A stretch of 64,000 bases of DNA from Lepus europaeus (taxonomy: Eukaryota > Chordata > Mammalia > Lagomorpha > Leporidae). Below are positions 60,836-64,000 of the stretch, in pieces. The stretch covers positions 76,833,179-76,897,178 of the forward strand of contig NC_084840.1 in assembly GCF_033115175.1 (NCBI RefSeq), given 5' to 3'. Made by a program: the position numbers and the translations under genes. Under the pieces are notes generated by a model. That model saw nothing but the letters and a program-made list of their open reading frames with translations, searched no databases and was not told the origin of the DNA. Positions within the stretch are counted from its first letter, which is position 1; every line of letters begins with the position of its first letter.

Positions 60836-63367
60836 CTCCCTCTTTCGCTCTGTAACTTTACCTTTCAAATAAATAAAATAATCTTTAAAAAATTCTCTGG
60901 AAATCAATGAAGAGTTTCAACACAATAGCAAGTAATGACTCCAATTTTTATTCTATTTGAAAGTTGAGAAGTGATTACCAATTTTGTATAACATTATTTG
61001 GTAAAGAGCAACTAAGCCATTTTTATATATGAGGTGTTAAAAAATGTAACACTATACTGGAAAACAAGAGCTTTATTTTTCCAGTGTAATGAAGACAGTA
61101 CAGAAAAGAAAACAATCCATTGAAGAGAGGAGTAAATGCAGAAATGTATTTTTGGTGGGGAATCTTTGATGTGAAAGTGTCAGAGTGTCACAGTGAGAGA
61201 CAGAGATAGAGTGAGAGACAAAGAGACAGATACCTCTCATCTGCCAGTTCATGTACCACATGTCCACAATGGATCAAGCAGAAGCCAGGTCTGGAAATTA
61301 ATCTGGATCACTAACAAGGGTCACATATATCCAAATAATTAGGTCATAACTTGTGGCTTCTCATGGAGTTCATTAGCAGCAAGTAGATCAGAAGTAGAAC
61401 AGTGGCTCAAATCTAGGCATTTGAGTTTGGGCTATGCACATCCCAAACAGCATCCCAAATTCCTTTCCTTGGTATTCTTTTTAAAAGTACATATGCAGGT
61501 CAATGGACTGTTCTGTGTATTTCACACAGTATTTAATAAATGAGTTGAATTAAAAATCTAATTTAGAAAAAAGATGATAAAAATGTATAAGTAGTGTGGT
61601 AAAACATTATCCAGTTCTCCCTTTAGAAAAACATACAGTGCATCAGTTACAAACAAGTAAAGATTTAACGACAAAGACTAGGAATTTTTGATCATGAAAT
61701 TATGCCATGAAGAGAAGAAAAATACTGATATAACCGATACTTCTTTCTCAGGCACTTCAGCAGGGAGCTGGATTGGAAGTGGAGCAATTGGGACTCAAAC
61801 CAGCTCCCATATGGCATGCTGGTGTTGCAGACAGTGGCTTAACCTGCATCCCCACAATGTAGGATCTGAGAACACATTTTACCAATTGCATCTCATACAA
61901 AAGTAAGGTCCAGAATACACAAACATGATAGATTGTTTAGAGAAATATCTCCTAGTACTTGATGCTCTCTGGATCCATTGTCTATTTTCCCATCACTTCA
62001 GTGTGGCCTGGCCTATTCAATGGTCATAGAACTTGCCAGAAGCAATTGTTAGGTAGTTCTGAGCAGGCTTTGCATGTATCCAATCATTGCCTTTGGATTC
62101 TGCTATGTAATGAGGTGAGACCTAGGATACTTAGCTGGAGGATGAAAAAGTACATGGAGGAGCACTGAGGCATCCCATGCAATGCCCAATCAGCATCCTG
62201 GAAGGGAGCTGCCTCATTTAAGAATGCATGAGGGAGAGGATTTCAAGTACATGAGAGAGCTCAACATACAATGCAAGGTGGAGGAGCAAGTTCAGGCTAA
62301 GCCCAGGCTAACTCTCAACCCACATAATGATGTTAAAAATTAGTTTCATCCAATCATCTGTGTAGAGATGTTTTGTTTTGTAACTACGATAGTAAAATAG
62401 TGGTCTCAACTGAAAACACAGTCATAGCCAATCTATTTAAATGAACAAAGATTTGAAATGTTGCGTCACTAGACAGGAAAACCAAAATGAAAATAAAACT
62501 TATGAATATTAAGCTATATGAATTCTAACACTGTAAAATATAATAATTTATAAACCAAAAATCACTTCTTAAAATGCTCTAATTTAAAATAATGAAGATG
62601 TATTTTGCATAAAGCTACAGAGCAAATTGTCAGTTGGCTGCTGAATACTGATTCTCTGTTTTCTGTTCAATCAAATTTACATCTACCCATTACATTTGAG
62701 TAATACACATATCTTGAATGTATGGGTAAAGCCTTGGTGCACAGATGTCTTGACATCTAGCAAAGAAGGAATGTAGAGGATACTGTGTAGGATCTATGGT
62801 GCCTAGAGCCCCACATGTTCATCACCTTAATGTTCTCTTTGATCTCCCTCTCAATGAAACTCTTGGCCAGGACCACAACCCCACGTTGCAGCTGGTAGCG
62901 AAGGGCAATCAGGGCTGGACTTTGCTTGTGCTTTTTTGCCAAGGCACCAATCACTGGATCTTCCAGGAGAACTGGTGAGCTCTGGTCCACCCTAGAAGGA
63001 GAGGTAGAAAAGCTAAAGTTCTGAGCATTCAGTTTATTAAGAAAAAACCAAAACTGACTAGGGGATATACTCTGTTCCAGTGCTTCTCAAAGCTGGTCCC
63101 TGGTCCAGCAGCATTAGTATCATCTAAGATGTTTCTACACATGCAGATTATCCCCTGTCTCTGGACCAATTGAGAGATAACTCTGTAAACTACATGTTGT
63201 AAACCAATAGTATTTTATCAACAGTGGGTTTTTGTGAGCTTTCTGTTTTTCTTTTACCATTTTGGATCTCGACTTGATCCCAGAGCACTGTAGGCAACCA
63301 GAACAATGTCTTTGGACTTGCAGAAATCCAGCAGTTTGCTCTGGTTGAGATAGGGATGACATTCCAC
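56621..63367 (-). CDS. AKR1C-like: AKR1C-family gene 2, exons 6-9 (partial, runs off window)
   Basis: A second AKR1C enzyme of the same tandem cluster. Only the last four coding exons lie inside: exon 6 63258-63367, exon 7 62826-62991, exon 8 58761-58843, exon 9 56621-56663, with sizes identical to gene 1 and GT-AG borders. Exons 1-5 and the promoter are beyond 64000. Residues 191-323 are open and end PFSDEY. It shares E276 with gene 1 ([12 protein letters not shown]), so the change came before the duplication. Differences from gene 1 include G217S, Y232S, C242G, Q249K, R250Q, Q282K, E285G, Y305C and D309H plus the C-terminal loop ([10 protein letters not shown]). E285G falls in a segment that is usually VFEF in AKR1C. 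It looks like a functional coding gene in the part seen. Confidence 0.9.
56664..58760. other. Intron 8 of gene 2
   Basis: 2.1 kb, collinear with intron 8 of gene 1 and likewise free of recognisable SINEs. Confidence 0.55.
58761..58843 (-). CDS. AKR1C-like: AKR1C gene 2 exon 8
   Basis: 83 nt, [20 protein letters not shown] then LRYCPAH plus two bases. Gly replaces the usual Glu of VFEF. Confidence 0.93.
58925..58998. repeat. (AAAAC)n simple repeat
   Basis: A-rich repeat of aaaac/aaaaac units in intron 7 of gene 2, between exon 8 and the shared L1; not present in gene 1. Confidence 0.8.
59015..59725 (+). mobile_element. Old L1 3' end, shared by both duplicons
   Basis: Counterpart of 14440-15180 at the same intron position, here somewhat longer at its left end. 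Confidence 0.75.
59738..60105 (+). mobile_element. Diverged CSINE, shared
   Basis: Counterpart of 15197-15550. Confidence 0.75.
60436..60890 (+). mobile_element. CSINE with large TTCC/TTTC expansion, copy B only
   Basis: C-repeat at a site that is empty in gene 1 (near 16365). Imperfect flanks aagttctct and aattctct. Its CT stretch has become a tetranucleotide microsatellite of about 155 bases. Confidence 0.9.
60683..60836. repeat. (TTCC)n(TTTC)n microsatellite
   Basis: About 14 ttcc units followed by about 24 tttc units with one break (tctctt). Likely length-polymorphic. Confidence 0.95.
61150..61480 (-). mobile_element. Very diverged CSINE, shared
   Basis: Counterpart of 16640-16890. Confidence 0.5.
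61735..61868 (-). mobile_element. CSINE head half, shared
   Basis: Remainder of the SINE seen whole at 17505-17824; the tail half has been lost here. Confidence 0.7.
61950..62350. other. Paralogue-conserved intron 7 block
   Basis: Counterpart of 17905-18320. Not recognised as a known repeat. Confidence 0.45.
62826..62991 (-). CDS. AKR1C-like: AKR1C gene 2 exon 7
   Basis: 166 nt, [20 protein letters not shown] through [12 protein letters not shown]270, S271 and E276 present. Six residues differ from gene 1 exon 7. Confidence 0.95.
63258..63367 (-). CDS. AKR1C-like: AKR1C gene 2 exon 6
   Basis: 110 nt, [20 protein letters not shown] then [16 protein letters not shown]; one residue (S217) differs from gene 1. 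Confidence 0.95.
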
Positions 63368-63499
63368 CTGTAGATGGACAAGAATGAAAATATCAGACTA
63401 CAAAAAATGCTAATACTAAAATAAAGGGAAATTTAAAAAGTAAATATAGCTGAATTTAGAAATTAAACATGAAATTTAAATTTAAGGGCTTTTAATTTT

Positions 63500-63832
63500 G
63501 CTTTAAAGTCTCATTTATTGTATTTGAGAGAGACAGACAGACAGACATACATGAGAGACTAACAGAGAGGGAGACCAAGAGAAAGAAAGAGATTCTAATG
63601 ACCAGATCACTTTGCAAAATGACCACAAATACCAGGACTGGACTAGGACAAAGTCTGGAGCCCAAAATTTCATCTGGATCTGTCTTGTGGGTAATGAGGG
63701 CCCAAGGGTTTAGCAATCTTCTGCATGTCAAGGTGCATTAGCAGGGCAACCAGGCCTTGAATTGGTGTTCCAATATGGGATGCAGATGTGAGAAGTGTGG
63801 CTTACCATACTGTACCACATATACAGCCCCCA
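63500..63832 (-). mobile_element. Old CSINE, shared
   Basis: Counterpart of 19455-19862. Just beyond it (63845-63935) a piece resembling the SINE's own body is repeated, followed by sequence that in gene 1 lies about 780 bases further on. Confidence 0.65.
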
Positions 63833-64000
63833 AGTAAAGATTTTTTGAAAGCCGCTTTGTACTTTCCTAAGTGCATTACCAGAGACTATATCAGAATTTG
63901 AGCAGCAACAACTTGAAACACTGCTCTATGAGACAACCAATCATCCTATGCTTTCTCTTTGGGATACGTTTTGATGAACATGGAATTCTAAGGATATCTT

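Larger units (their letters stand above)
56029..64000 (-). repeat. Tandem duplicon copy B (AKR1C gene 2, 3' half)
   Basis: Aligns with 11046-20720. It lacks the solo LTR at 11319, the split CSINE at 15633 and the CSINE at 17124. It has its own CSINE at 60436 and runs off the window edge within intron 5. Confidence 0.85.

Noticed and set aside
60653-60907. Lys/Glu/Arg-rich or Phe/Leu/Ser-rich frames
   Set aside because: Translations of the TTCC/TTTC microsatellite.
1-64000. CRISPR arrays, tRNA genes or bacterial-type operons
   Set aside because: The only regularly spaced repeats are microsatellites and the three LTR units; tRNA-like segments are CSINE heads.

Overview
The window is mammalian and almost certainly European rabbit (Oryctolagus) or a close lagomorph. 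At least 35 copies or fragments of the lagomorph tRNA-derived C-repeat SINE (CSINE) are scattered on both strands. Several LINE-1 pieces carry the 3' end I associate with rabbit L1, and the host genes have mammalian intron-rich structure. No bacterial-type gene, CRISPR array or tRNA gene was seen.

Host genes. Two aldo-keto reductase family 1 subfamily C (AKR1C) genes lie in tandem on the minus strand. Gene 1 (12105-30703) is complete. Its nine GT-AG exons give exactly 972 nt, or 323 aa, the standard AKR1C length, with the D50/Y55/K84/H117 tetrad intact. Gene 2 enters from the right edge, and only exons 9 to 6 (56621-63367) are inside the window. Both sit in a tandem duplication of about 8-10 kb or more (11046-20720 and 56029-64000) whose introns and older repeats still align. 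Both encode Glu at position 276, where most AKR1C enzymes have the NADP(H)-binding Arg. This suggests the NAD(H)-preferring branch of the family (inference).

Region by region. 1-11 kb: repeat-rich flank with a 2.29 kb retrotransposon that joins old retrovirus-like sequence to an L1 3' tail. 11-31 kb: AKR1C gene 1, with three solo LTRs in or just downstream of it, L1 and SINE insertions, and a U2 snRNA fragment. 31.5-36.5 kb: an L1-type element with 5' UTR and an intact 344-aa ORF1 but no ORF2, apparently carrying a second copy of the chimeric element near its 3' end. 36.5-44.5 kb: L1 debris and SINEs. 44.7-45.15 kb: a TOMM7 retrocopy with an open reading frame. 45.3-51.7 kb: layered retroviral fossils. 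51.7-56 kb: nested L1s and SINEs. 56-64 kb: the 3' half of AKR1C gene 2.

The two AKR1C genes encode cytosolic oxidoreductases of steroid, prostaglandin and carbonyl metabolism. Everything else is mobile or retro-derived sequence. Insertions shared or not shared by the two duplicons order events: one L1 and several old SINEs came before the duplication, while a solo LTR and several SINEs came after it. All coordinates were read by eye. Exon boundaries and target-site duplications are base-level; ends of older repeats are good to roughly 10-50 bases.
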